From: Cryptomeria japonica
Taxonomy: Eukaryota; Streptophyta; Pinopsida; Cupressales; Cupressaceae
Reading direction: 5' to 3'
Assembly: GCF_030272615.1 (NCBI RefSeq)
Contig: NC_081409.1
Location: 477,308,573 to 477,372,572 of the forward strand
Length of the DNA: 64,000 bases
The notes below the pieces were generated by a model. That model ran no database searches. It was given only the letters and a program-made list of their open reading frames with translations, and was not told the DNA's origin. Each line of letters opens with the position of its first letter. The first letter of the stretch is position 1. This document shows positions 20,865 through 31,384 of the stretch, in pieces. The position numbers and the translations under genes were made by a program.

Positions 20865-22379
20865 GGTCTTTCTTCATAGGCAAGAAAATAGAAATTATTG
20901 TTTGACATGGTCTTTCTCTCAGGAGCTGGCAGATCCTACTTATATACTTTAATTCTATTTTCTCAAAGGACAATCCTAAAAGTCCATGCATTGCAAACTA
21001 CTTTTTACACCTTTGTTGGTTGTGGTGGCATCACAGAGAGTTTACATCAATAAATGAAGAACATGCCAATGCTTTTAATGCAGCAGTAGAAGTCTATCTC
21101 TTATTCAATATCTCTAGTGAAACCCCCACGATCTTTTGTTGGAGTAGAATTTGTTATATTCTAGAAAGGGTCTTGTCCTTTGTTGATGGGCTATTCATCT
21201 ACCTCAAGAAATAACTGTTCTTATCTCCAACAAGAAGTGGAACTAAATGAAGATCTAGCACCATGAAATTAATCCTCTAAAGGATTACTATAGTTAGTTT
21301 TGGTAGATAATGATCTGGGTAAAATACTAATGTGGCTTTACAAAACATTATGTACTAGCTTAGCATACTTTAACAACTTTGGTGCGACATGCTACATCCA
21401 ATTAAGTCTCCATCGGTATCTCTATTGTGTTTATGGATTGGGATTCAATGTACTCTTTTTATACATAGATTTTACTTTCAACTAAGGAGGTTTGTATGTA
21501 CTTACTTGTCTTTCGATTGTATCCCTATTTCAAGAATTTCTTCTATCAACAAATCATTTGTTGTAAGTTGTACAAGTGGAAGCTTGAACATGCCTTCCAT
21601 GCTAGCCTTGTTGATACGTTCAACACCATCTTGTGCAACAAATCTTTAGAATTCCATTTTTCCAAATTGAAGAGTGAGTAGTAGTGACAATCTAGGACAC
21701 TTACAGAGGTTTTGTAAGAGAGATAAATAGACCTAAATATTATGGCTTAATAATGATCAATAGGTAAACAAATAAGAAACTCTCAATGTCAAAATGACTT
21801 TCTCAATTGTATTTACTAGAAATGGATAGATTTGCTAATAATGGCTTTATGACTGTATGTCAACTTTAGACTCAATCCAAGAAGAGCTATAACTAATATG
21901 CGATATCTAGATTTATGATCTCTATAATATAACAATCCAATAATTATGTTTCCACGCATCTATACCACAACACAAACATCATGCTAGTGTTTAGCCATAG
22001 CAATTGATATCCTAATTATAGAATGTGAAATATGCACATAACTATGAATAAAGATTAAGAAAAACAAAGAAAGATGCTTATTGCAAACATAAATGACTAA
22101 TGGACAAGAATTGAATTCCTTGTAGATAGTTTTGAATATCAAATTCACTTATTTGTGTGCATTTAGTAACTCATGTACTTGTGGCCAGCCATTTATCTCT
22201 TTCACAAATTAAACACTTATTAATAACATTAAATGGCTAAGTAATTATGTTTTAGTAGAAATTGAAAATAAAATATTTTATTTCAGGACAGTTCACACTA
22301 TTCCCTATCATATTTAGAATCTTGGTTTTGTTAGTAGTGGTTTGATGTCTTTGGAGCTGATCATTGCATTTCTTTAGTT
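20865..22379. other. Non-coding stretch upstream of the CACTA gene
   Basis: No convincing gene. A short direct repeat (TTGTTTGACATGGTCTTTC) occurs at about 20855 and 20898. The first part is probably the CACTA 5' region. A CACTACTACT-like word on the minus strand ends near 21684 and could be its terminus, but no partner end is visible. The remainder (about 21690-22379) is AT-rich. Confidence 0.4.
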
Positions 22380-23117
22380 ACATTTGCCAACCTACTCCCA
22401 GCCTATGCCAAAATGGGAGCTTTGGAACAGGGTATGGACATCCATCAAAGCATAAAAGATAGAGGAATTTTGTCAGATGTAGTTGCAACTGCACAAAATG
22501 GATTTGTTGAGAAGGCTTTAGAAACTTTCAAGAAAATGCAATTGGCAGGTGTCAAGCAAAATTCCACAACCATTGCTACTATCCTCCCTGCCTATGCCAA
22601 AATGGGAGATTTGGAAAAGGGTATGGACATTCATCGAAGCATAAAGGATAGAGAAATTTTGTCAGATGTTGTAGTTGTAACTACCTTGGTAGACATGTAT
22701 GCAAAATGTGGAAGCATAGACAAGGCACGTGAACTATTTGATAGAATGCTTGAAAGAAATGTTGTCTTGTGGACTGCAAAGATTGTTGGATATGCACAAA
22801 ATGGACTTTTCAAAAAGGCTTTAGACACTTTCAAGCAAATGAAATTGGAAGGCATAAAGACAAATTTCACAACCTTTGCCAACATCCTCCCTACCTGTGC
22901 AAAAATGGGAGCTTTGGAACAGGGTATGGACATCCATCAAAGCATAATGGATAGAGGAATTTTGTTAGCTATTGTACTTGCAAATGCCCTGCTTGACATG
23001 AATGCAAAATGTGGAAACATGGACAAGGCTCATGAATTGTTTGATACGATGCCGCAAAGAGATGCGATCTCATGTGAACAATCAACACACACGTATACGG
23101 GAGGAAGGGATTTCTGA
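22380..23117 (+). pseudogene. PLS-class pentatricopeptide repeat (PPR) protein fragment
   Basis: An open frame of ~245 codons with repeated PPR units: AKMGALEQGMDIHQSI (three near-copies), VVTTLVDMYAKCGSIDKARELFDRM and YAQNGLFKKALDTFKQM. This P-L-S repeat arrangement belongs to the organellar RNA-editing/processing PPR family, whose members number hundreds in plants and are typically 500-900 residues. Here there is no start-proximal targeting sequence, no E/DYW end, and an internal deletion joins SDV to VATAQNG, losing about one and a half repeats. After ...PQRDAIS the sequence departs from PPR and ends at 23117. It is best read as a truncated gene copy. The repeat wording resembles conifer PPR proteins, from recollection only. 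Confidence 0.85.
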
Positions 23118-23582
23118 TACAAAATTGAATGCTCACTCCTCAATCACAGTTCTATGGTTTTATGAGATTAAACTAGGACAATTAACCACCACATGTATAT
23201 TTTTTGCAACATGAAATTAAAAACTAGGGCAATTTGAATCTACCTCCTGCATGGGATTGCCTTCGACATCGGTTTGATGTTCTTGGGGGTTGAGTCACCA
23301 CGGATGCCTACGCGGGATTGCAATTCACAAATGAATTCCCTGCCTCTTTTTTTATTTTGTAATGGCCCCTGTCGTTAGAATTACGATGAACTCGAGCACT
23401 TTTTTGAAAAAAAGAAAATTCTCATTGCTAATGCCTTCTTCGTCGAAACCAAATGGGTAATTTCCATTGGAATTATGATGAATGTGGGCATTTTTTCAAA
23501 AAAAAATCAAATTTGGCCACAATATACCTTCTCCATCGGAAACCTCAATCAAAAATCTAGTCCAAATGTATTAGTGCCGGTT
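23118..23582. other. Intergenic stretch without recognisable features
   Basis: Mixed sequence with a few T- and A-runs between the PPR relic and the copia LTR fragment. I see no coding region, RNA gene or repeat. Confidence 0.5.
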
Positions 23583-23688
23583 GACCTGTGCTACTTCCAA
23601 GCTTCATACCAGTGCATACCGGTGTACCTGCTTGAACACATATTGACATCAATGACAACATACTTTGTCACTGGTTCATCATATGCCA
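23583..23688 (-). repeat. 3' LTR stub of the minus-strand copia
   Basis: On the minus strand it starts TGGCATATGATGAACC at 23688 and matches the start of the 5' LTR (35793 downward) for ~106 bp before the two diverge near 23583. The full LTR is about 1.42 kb, so more than 90% of this copy is missing. Confidence 0.8.
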
Positions 23689-23705
23689 AAAATCTCCCTC
23701 TTTGG
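23689..23705 (-). promoter_or_regulatory. Polypurine tract of the minus-strand copia
   Basis: The minus strand reads CCAAAGAGGGAGATTTT directly before the LTR start TGGCATATG. A purine-rich run next to the 3' LTR is the plus-strand primer site. Confidence 0.75.
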
Positions 23706-23952
23706 CATTGATGGCAATACTCAGTGTAGCATTTCTATTATAAACATCATATAGACCAGTGCATCTAAAATATCTTCATCAGATATCTTCTCCCCTATCA
23801 TATATCTTCTCCCCCTTTGACAACAATACCAAAGTGGAGGCACAAGCTTCCATACTCCACTATGTTGCTCCCCCTATGGAGTAGCATCCTTCAACAATTT
23901 AATCCTAAAAGATTTGTCACTTTAATACCTGACTGGTGTGGAGCACACATCT

Positions 23953-25580
23953 TTAGTTTACTTCTTGAAGGGGCAAAACCCCTAATTCACCTCTCAAATA
24001 GGTAAATGTAGTCTTTGGTAAGGGCATAGTGAATATGTTTGCTAGTTGCTCTTTACTAGAAACATGTTGTAATACAACCTCCCTATTTTGAACCTTCTCT
24101 CTCAAGAAATGATACTTGAGCTCAATGTGCTTAGTTCTAGTATGCAATACTAGATTCTTGGAAATATTGATTGCACTAGTATTGTCACAAAATATACTCA
24201 CCGGTTCAGATATAGGTACTTTGAAACCATCCAATACATGTTTCATCCACATTGCCTAAGTGTAGTTCATAAATGCTTCCACTTACTCTGCTTCAGTTGT
24301 AGACTAAGAAGTACAACTCTACTTCTTACTCGTCCATGAGACTAGTCTTCCACCAAGAAAGAACGCTCCATTGGTTGTGCTTTTCTGGTCGTCCACATTA
24401 CCTACCCAATTTGCATCGGTAAATACCTTGAGACTAAAATCACCATTGTATGGATACCACAATCCATAGTCAATAGCTCCTTTCAGTTATCTAAGAATCC
24501 TCTTGACTGCTACCAAGTGGGATTCTCTTGGACTTTTCTGAAAAATGAGCTACTATACCCACTGCATGAGCAATATCTGGTCTACTGTGCACCACATAGT
24601 GCAACTTACCGATGATTGACCGGTACTCCTTCTCATTCACCAATGTTGAATCATCTTCCTTAGTCAGTTTACAACCGGTCACCATCGGTGTACCAACTAG
24701 TTTGCTCTCCTCCATGCCAAAGGTCTTCAATACCTCTTTGACATACTTGGACTGGGTAATAAAGATACCCTCTTTCATTTGTTGAATCTATAAAACAATG
24801 AAGAACTTTATCTCTCCAATCAGAGATATCTCAAACTCTCTCTTCATTTCATCTGCAAAAGCATGACTCATTTCATCATCTCCTCCAAAGATTATGTCAT
24901 CTACAAATACTTCATAGATCAGAATCTGATCACCTCCAGATTTCAGGTACATGTTATTGTCCTCACTTGTTCTCTAAAATCCTATTTTCACAAGATGAGA
25001 GTGTAACCATTCATACCATGCCCTTCGTGCTTGTTTCTATCCATACAGGGCCTTGTGTAATCTACACACCATGTTACTATCTTCTAATAAGGCAAACCCA
25101 TCCGATTTCTCAATATACACTTCCTCTTCTAGGATTCCATTCAAGAATGCAGACTTCACATCCATTTTGTATACCTTAAATCTCTTGAATGCTGCAACTG
25201 AAAGTAGCATTTAGACACCTTCCAGTCTGGCCACAAGAGAAAAAGTTTCTCGATAGTCTTCTCCCTCTTCTTAAGCATATCCCTTGCATACAAGTCTTTC
25301 CTTGTTCCTCACAACTATGCCTTCTTCATTTAGCTTATTCCTGAAGACCCATTTGGTACCCATGACATTCTTGTGTTCTGGTCTGCATACCAAGGACCAT
25401 GTTGTATTCTTTTCTATCTACTCTAGCTCCTCTTCCATTTCCTTAATCCAGTCTTCATCTGTAAGTGCTTCTCTGGAAGTCTTGGGCTCCAATTCAGAAA
25501 TCATGCAAGAGTTTTCTTTCACCTTTCTTCTTGTGAGTATCCTTGCATCTTTATCTCCTATGATCTGCTTCAGATCATGA
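23953..25580 (-). pseudogene. Reverse transcriptase and RNase H, minus-strand copia
   Basis: From high to low coordinates the minus strand reads KNTTWSLV..., NVMGTKWVFRNKLNEEG, YKMDVKSAFLNGILEEEVYIE (catalytic Asp), VCRLHKALYG, FVDDIIFGG (catalytic Asp pair), then KYVKEVLKTFGM and SRPDIAHAVG. RNase H follows with FTDANWVGNVDDQKST, STTEAE, IFCDNTSAI and a KHIELKYHFLRE end. About ten stops interrupt it, many at positions where Gln or Trp is expected. The motifs are standard copia. The element cannot make an intact enzyme. Confidence 0.88.
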
Positions 25581-26830
25581 TGTAGTTTCACATATCTAGG
25601 AATGTCTCTAGCTGGTTCTACTTGCTTCTCATCTTCTTCTTCACTTACTTCTTCTTCTTCACCTACTGCAACTTCTACCGGTACATGAACACTGAGGTCT
25701 TTACTTGTTTCTTTCTTAACTGGTTCCCAGGAAGGCTATATCGGGTTCATCTTCCACATCTCACTACAGGTTTCCGCAGGCTCCTTGGGGGATTCATCAA
25801 CCCTGACATTGATACTCTCAACAATTTTTTGTGTTCTATTGTTGTAGCATTTGAGAGCTTTTCTCTTAGTGGAATATCCCAGAAATATTCCTTCATCACA
25901 TTTAGCATCAAACTTGCTCAGATGCTCACCTCTCTTGATTTAACACTTACTACCAAATACTTTAAAATAACTCACAGTGGGAGTCTTCCCAGTCCAATAC
26001 TCATAAGGAGTTTTTTTTTTACCTTTCTTGATGAGTACCCGGTTCACAGTATAGACTACAGTGCTCACCGCTTCTCTCCAAAAAGTATGAGCAACCTTTC
26101 CTTGGATCAACATTGTTCTGCCTGCTTCAACTATATTCCCGTTATTCCTTTCTGCTATGCCATTCTATTGAGGTGTCCCTGGGGTGGACAAATACCTCTT
26201 GATACTGCTATCTTCATAGTACTTGTTGAATTCATCATATGTGAATTCACCTCCTTGATCAGTTCTTAGGCATTTTATCTTTTGACCACTTTCCTTCTCT
26301 ACTAATTCTCTAAAGGCTTTGAACTTTCCAAACGCCTCAGACTTGTCTTTCAAGAATGTGACCCACATCATTCTTGAGCACTCATCAGTAAGAATCATGA
26401 AATACCTATCTCCCTAAATACTTCTAGTTTTCATAGGACCACACAAATCAGTATGCACAAGATCAATTAAGTTTTCCGCTGAAAAAGACTTACCTTTGAA
26501 AGTTGAGGAAGACATCTTCCCAAGTTGACATTCTTTGCATAAAGCATTCTCCGGTTTGTTCAGCAAAGGAAATCATCTTACTGCCTTGATCTTACTAGCC
26601 TTTACAATATTATCAAGGTTGATATGACAAAGTCTCCTATGCCATATCCAACTGTCATCAAACTTCACCATCAAACACCGACTAATCTTGGCATTCAGCT
26701 GAAACAAGCTACCTCTGGTCTGCTTATCGATGGCAATAAGTTCACCACTCTTTCCAATTATACTGTAGATTCCACCTTTGAACTCCAGGATGAGTCCTTT
26801 ATCATTTAGCTGAGCAACACTCAATAGGTT
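25581..26830 (-). pseudogene. Integrase, minus-strand copia
   Basis: The minus strand reads WIWHRRLCHINLDNI and CKECQLGKM (HHCC zinc part, about 26530-26700), HTDLCGPM (first Asp), RTDQGGEFT (second Asp), and NGIAERNN (catalytic Glu) near 26155, preceded by a TAG. Next come a GKTPTVSYFKVFG stretch and KFDAKCDEGIFLGYS, usual for copia integrase C-termini, then a linker to RT. Catalytic residues remain but several stops interrupt the frame. Confidence 0.85.
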
Positions 26831-26848
26831 ATGCTTAAGACCTTCTAC

Positions 26849-27738
26849 CTAGTAGACATCATCCGCACTACTCTTTCCATTTAGTGAAATGTATCCTTTT
26901 CCTTTTACCAAGCATGGTGCATCGTTGCCAAATCTGACAACACCTCCATCATATTCTTCTAGAGACAGAAACTTTCCTTGATCACTAGTCATGTGGTGAG
27001 AACAACTACTATCAATAATCCACTCATTAGAGTTGTCAATGTGAGAGACAAGTGCTTTCTTGTTAGACACTTCTTCCTTTATAGCTATAAACACTATGTC
27101 TTCATTCTCTTCATCCTTAGATTCTTCACTAGTAACACCTTCATCCACTGCAACAAGACAATTTCTTCTATTTCCTCCTTTATACTTTCTAAACCTCTTC
27201 GGTTTATCCTTATTGTCATTGTTAGGACAGTTAACAGCTATATGTCCTATCTTATTGCAGGAAAAACATTTTAAAGGAAGCTTACCTCTGTATTTTCCAG
27301 TGCCTTTTGGAAGTCTCTTGGCAAGAAGAGCTTCAAACTCCATCAGAATTTCTTCATCATCCATACCTCTACTTTGCATGGATTCATAACTAGTACTTAC
27401 TTCTTTTCCTTTTTTGGTTGGTGCAACAGATGCTCTAAAAGTTGATTCAGTCTTCTGGATACCTACCATCATAGCTATTCAACTCATATGTAGTCAACTT
27501 TGCAATGATAGAGTCTAAGGATACCTTGGTTTTCTCAATAGACCTTTGTTCCTGAAAAGCAGCAACTCTGATTGCATAGATTGGTAACAATAATCTATAA
27601 AACTTTAATGACAACAGTGGGATCTTCAATTGTTCCACCCATGCTCTTGATATCTCCAACAACAGTCATGATCCTTATACAATATTGTTGAATGGTCTCA
27701 CCTTCAACCATCCTCATGTCTTCAAATTCTCCTCTAAG
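26849..27738 (-). pseudogene. gag C-part, zinc knuckle and protease, minus-strand copia
   Basis: The first stretch, 27738-27460, continues gag from the far side of the nested copia (LRGEFEDMRMVEGETIQQY...), then shifts frame near 27605 into PIYAIRVAAFQEQ...KLTTYEL. Frame 27472-26849 holds a CCHC knuckle (CFSCNKIGHIAVNC) and the protease WIIDSSCSHHMTS. Copia proteases normally have Asp-Ser-Gly; here the Gly is Ser, one transition away (GGT/AGT type), which would impair catalysis. This is the UBN2-type gag common in plant copia elements. Confidence 0.85.
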
Positions 27739-27743
27739 GCTCT
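27739..27743. repeat. Target-site duplication GCTCT, left copy
   Basis: GCTCT directly before the left copia LTR; the same bases follow the right LTR at 33982-33986. Confidence 0.9.
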
Positions 27744-28193
27744 TGTTGGTGTGAATAAATATTCATTATGGATATTATTACACTTTACTTAAGTTAACTT
27801 AGGATAATGCATCTCTTCGTAGTTTGGATTTGAGACACTTAGGGAAGTGTGCACATAGGGATATAGCTTGTAGGAGAAATTCCACCTTTTGTGGTCTTAT
27901 TTTGTTGTTACACTCCACATTCGGTGGGTCATCCACCTCTTGTGGAATATTATATTATTTCTCCTACCTACCCCTAGTATTTCTTACCTACCCTTGTTTC
28001 TCATTGAGCCACATGTCATGATTGTGTGCTCGTACATCCATATGGCCTTGCCTATATAAGTAGGCCCATATTCATTGTATTGGTGAATCTAGTTGATCAT
28101 TTGCATATTGATGATAATATAGTTTGTTCTTGTCATTCCTTTGTCTCTCTTTTATACTTTTCATTGTGCCTTTGATCTTGGCAAAACCTCACA
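27744..28193 (+). repeat. 5' LTR of the plus-strand copia
   Basis: Begins TGTTGGTGTGAATAAAT and ends CCTCACA. It contains a TATA box (CTATATAAG, 28052-28060), so U3 is about the first 310 bp. Confidence 0.93.
28052..28060 (+). promoter_or_regulatory. TATA box in the copia LTR
   Basis: CTATATAAG, repeated at the same place in the 3' LTR (about 33840-33848). A good plant TATA match followed by a plausible start 25-35 bp downstream. Confidence 0.6.
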
Positions 28194-28206
28194 TGGTATC
28201 AAAGCC
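28194..28206 (+). promoter_or_regulatory. Primer-binding site (initiator Met tRNA type)
   Basis: TGGTATCAAAGCC starts right after the LTR. The usual form is TGGTATCAGAGC; one G-to-A change is visible. Confidence 0.85.
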
Positions 28207-29201
28207 ATTGGGGCTTCAATTGATTGGTTTTTGGAGACATCTTGGAAGGCTTCTATTTTTGGATCTGAGGGACAGCATTTTTTGGAGGCATCTTAGAGCA
28301 TTTTCAACCTAACCATTGCGTCTGGGAGGCTGTTTCCATAAAAATCAAGTATAAACTTGACCTATTTTGGGGGAAAATTGAATTTTGGGTGTTGGAGGAA
28401 TTTTTTGCCCAATTTGGGTGGTACAGTACAGAGTTTTCGGATCTTAAAAAAAAAATTCTGAATTTTTTTTTTTTTTTGGTAGATCCATACTTTCTGCCCA
28501 GTTAGCCACTCAATTAGTGCACAGTCAACATTTTTTAAAAAAATTTAGACCCCTCTCCATTGAGCAGTTTGGATTTTTGGGTCAACTTTGGAGGCTCATA
28601 ACTTGCTCAATTTTGCTCATTTTTGGTTGCAATTTTTTTTTATTTGAGCTAATTTTTTGTTCTCTTTGCATTGGTGTGGTTATTTTCTGATTTTGGTGCA
28701 CAAGTTTTTTAGAATTTTTGGATTCACTCAGCTGTACCTGTCCAATCCTCAATTTTGCAACTTCAAAGGCTTCGTTTGAGCTCATATGACCTCCTTTTCA
28801 AGTGCTTTTTTTTTTGAAAGTGCATGTTTTTTCATCTACTTTCATAAAATATGATTAGTTTTGAGATATTTTGAGTAGAAATTATACTTTAAGATATTGG
28901 TCTTATTTAGCCTACTTGGTACTTGTAATTTGTTTGGATCTTAGTTCAGATCTCTTTCATTATTAGTTTGAGTCTCTTTTGGCCTTATTAAGGCATTTAT
29001 AAAGTTGAAATCATAAGTCCACTTTGCCATTTTTTTGCAAGTGGCCCATTGTACACACACTAAGTATAAAGTGCCAAATCATCATTTTTTTTTATTTTTT
29101 ATTTTTTTTGTTGGGGGGGGGGTTCTTTGATTGAGTGAATTTGGGGGGGTGTCTCATGTGATTGTGCATGTCTCTCCTTGTGCTCTTTCATTTTTGTTGC
29201 A
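28207..29201 (+). other. Copia 5' leader, non-coding
   Basis: A T-rich leader of about 1 kb with long T-runs (for example 28460-28480) and a T/G-run at about 29080-29130, before the gag ATG at 29202. No gene seen. Confidence 0.6.
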
Positions 29202-30085
29202 ATGAGTCCTCATAAATTTCCACCTTTAACTCCACATAATTATGCATCATGGAAAATTAAAGTATGGAGCAAATTAATGGAAAAATGTCTCATGCATTAC
29301 ATAGATGGAACAATAGAAGTACCACCTAATCCTAAGGCTGATCCTAATGCTCAGTTAGAATGGCTCACTCATGGCTCTTGGAACTTTGCATAAGTATGTA
29401 TCAGATGACCTCATTTTTCACATTGAGAAGTGTACAAAAATCAAAGAGGCTTGGGATATATTTCAGAAATTGTATGGTTAAGTTGATGAAATCAGAGGTT
29501 ACAAGATTGGAAATGAGCTCACCAACTTGGATCCCAAGAGTTTTGATACAATCCAAGATTATGTCACCAAAGAAAATGAGCTAAGAGCAAAGCTTAAGGA
29601 TTGTGCAATTGACAAAAAGGATGCTCAATTGATATTCAGCTTGTTGGATAAGCTTGCACCAGAATATGCACCATTTGTGTCTAGCTTCCAAACTCATCAT
29701 TTGATAGTGGGGAGTTCCTATATTATGCCTTCATTTGAGGCTTTCATAGAAATTTTGATATTCGAACAATCTAAGTTGTTGAACATGGGGCTTCTCAAGT
29801 CTTCAAAGTCCAAGGCTTTGGTGGCTAATCAAGGGAGTCAAGGGAGTCAAGGAGAAGATTCCAACAAGAAGAAGAAGCAATCTAAGTCAAAGCCACAACA
29901 GGAAAAAGGACAATCATCCTCTCCATCACAAGGCGATTTTTCATCCTCTTCCAAGAAGGGGACTCCACCTAAGAAGGATAAACCAACTTGTGCATATTGC
30001 AAGAAGTATGGTCATGATGAGCATCGATGCCACACCAAGAAAGTTGATGAGTTGACAAATCTTCTTAAAAAAAAACAACATCAAC
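29202..30085 (+). pseudogene. gag of the plus-strand copia (frameshifted)
   Basis: ATG 29202 opens MSPHKFPPLTPHNYASWKIK, the usual LNGxNYxxWK start of UBN2-type copia gag. The frame shifts near 29380 and continues LHKYVSDDLIFHIE...AWDIFQKLYG, a TAA at 29478, then NELTNLDPKSFDTIQDYV. A Lys/Ser-rich linker leads to a CCHC knuckle, CAYCKKYGHDEHRC (about 29990-30031). A second frameshift falls at the A-run at 30066-30074. The element's particle protein, broken. Confidence 0.85.
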
Positions 30086-31384
30086 TTGCCATCCACCTAC
30101 ACAAAGAAGGATTCATCTCCTTCCTCTTCCTCACAGTCTAAGGGAAAAGGGCAAGCATTTGTGGCTACAACAGGTTCTTCACATCACTCGATACTTGACT
30201 TGGGTGCCTCTTATCACATGGTTTCTACAAAGGAGCACTTTTCTTCATTGGAGCCATCTAAGGTACCTCACATTTACATAGGTGATGATACACAAGTAGA
30301 GGTTGAAAGGAAAGGTTCAATTGACATGGATGATGGAACATTTGAGAATGTTCTCTATGTTCCTAACTTGTCTACCAACCTCCTCTCTATCTACCAAATC
30401 ACTCACTTTGGGAATGGGAAAAAGGTTGAATCTACACTTGATTCAGTTATGGTAAAGAAACTTGATGATGATGCCTTGGTAGCAGTGGGACAAGTCAATG
30501 ACAACTCAAGGCTTTATTCATTCTCCCACTTTGTACCAAGTTCTCCTTATAGGGCCTTGCTTACTCATTCAAATTCAGAAAGTAAGGTATGGCATGAGTG
30601 GTTTGGTCACCTCAACTACCGCTATCTTCAACAACTCAGCACTAAAGAAATGGTCATAGGTCTACCTCGAATCAGTTTTTTAGAGGGTGTATGTTCAAGT
30701 TGTTCCATGGGCAAGCATCCCGAGGAGAAGTTTGATAAGGGGAAAGCTTGGAGAGCTTTGGAAGTTCTTCAACTTGTTCACAACGATGTAGCAGGTCCAT
30801 TTCCAGCACCTTCATTTAGCAAGGCCCACTATGTCCTCACCTTCATTGATGACTACTCCCGCTTCACTTGGGTCTACTTTCTCATTCATAAGAGTGAAGT
30901 ATTTGATAGATTTAAGGACTTCAAGACTCATGTGGAGAAGCAATTCGGGAAAGTGGTCAAGATTCTTCGTACAGATAATGGAAGGGAATATGTGAACAAG
31001 AGACTTGAAGATTTTTGTACATTTGATGGGATTGATCTTCATCATTCTATTGCATACACTCCACAACAGAACAGAGTTACAAAATGCAAGAATAGAACTC
31101 TTAAAGAAATGGTTAGTTGTATGATACATGCACATTCTCTTGATCCCGCCTTTTGGGCAGAGGCTATAAGTTGTGCCACACACATCCAGAATCGGGTTCC
31201 TCATAAGGCTTTGCAAGGTATTACTCCTTTTGAACCTTGGGCTCGTAGGAAACCGATTGTGAGACATTTCAGAGTCTTTGGGTGTCCAGCATGGGCTCGC
31301 ATACCTCCATAGAAATGCAAGGCATTGGAACCTCAGATTTGGCCTTGCATATTTGTTGGATAACCTAAGGGTGTTAAGGCATAT
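30086..31384 (+). pseudogene. Protease and integrase of the plus-strand copia
   Basis: Frame 30086-31312 reads the protease ILDLGASYHM at 30191-30220. The expected Asp-Ser-Gly is Asp-Leu-Gly (TTG at 30200-30202, one transition from TCG). Integrase follows: WHEWFGHLNY...CSSC (zinc part), LVHNDVAGPF (Asp), LRTDNGREY (Asp), and TPQQNRVTKCKNRTL, where the usual A-E-R has become T-K-C, so the catalytic Glu (normally GAA) is Lys (AAA at 31082-31084). TAG at 31310 and TAA near 31362 interrupt the C-terminal part. Both enzymes are predicted inactive. Confidence 0.88.
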
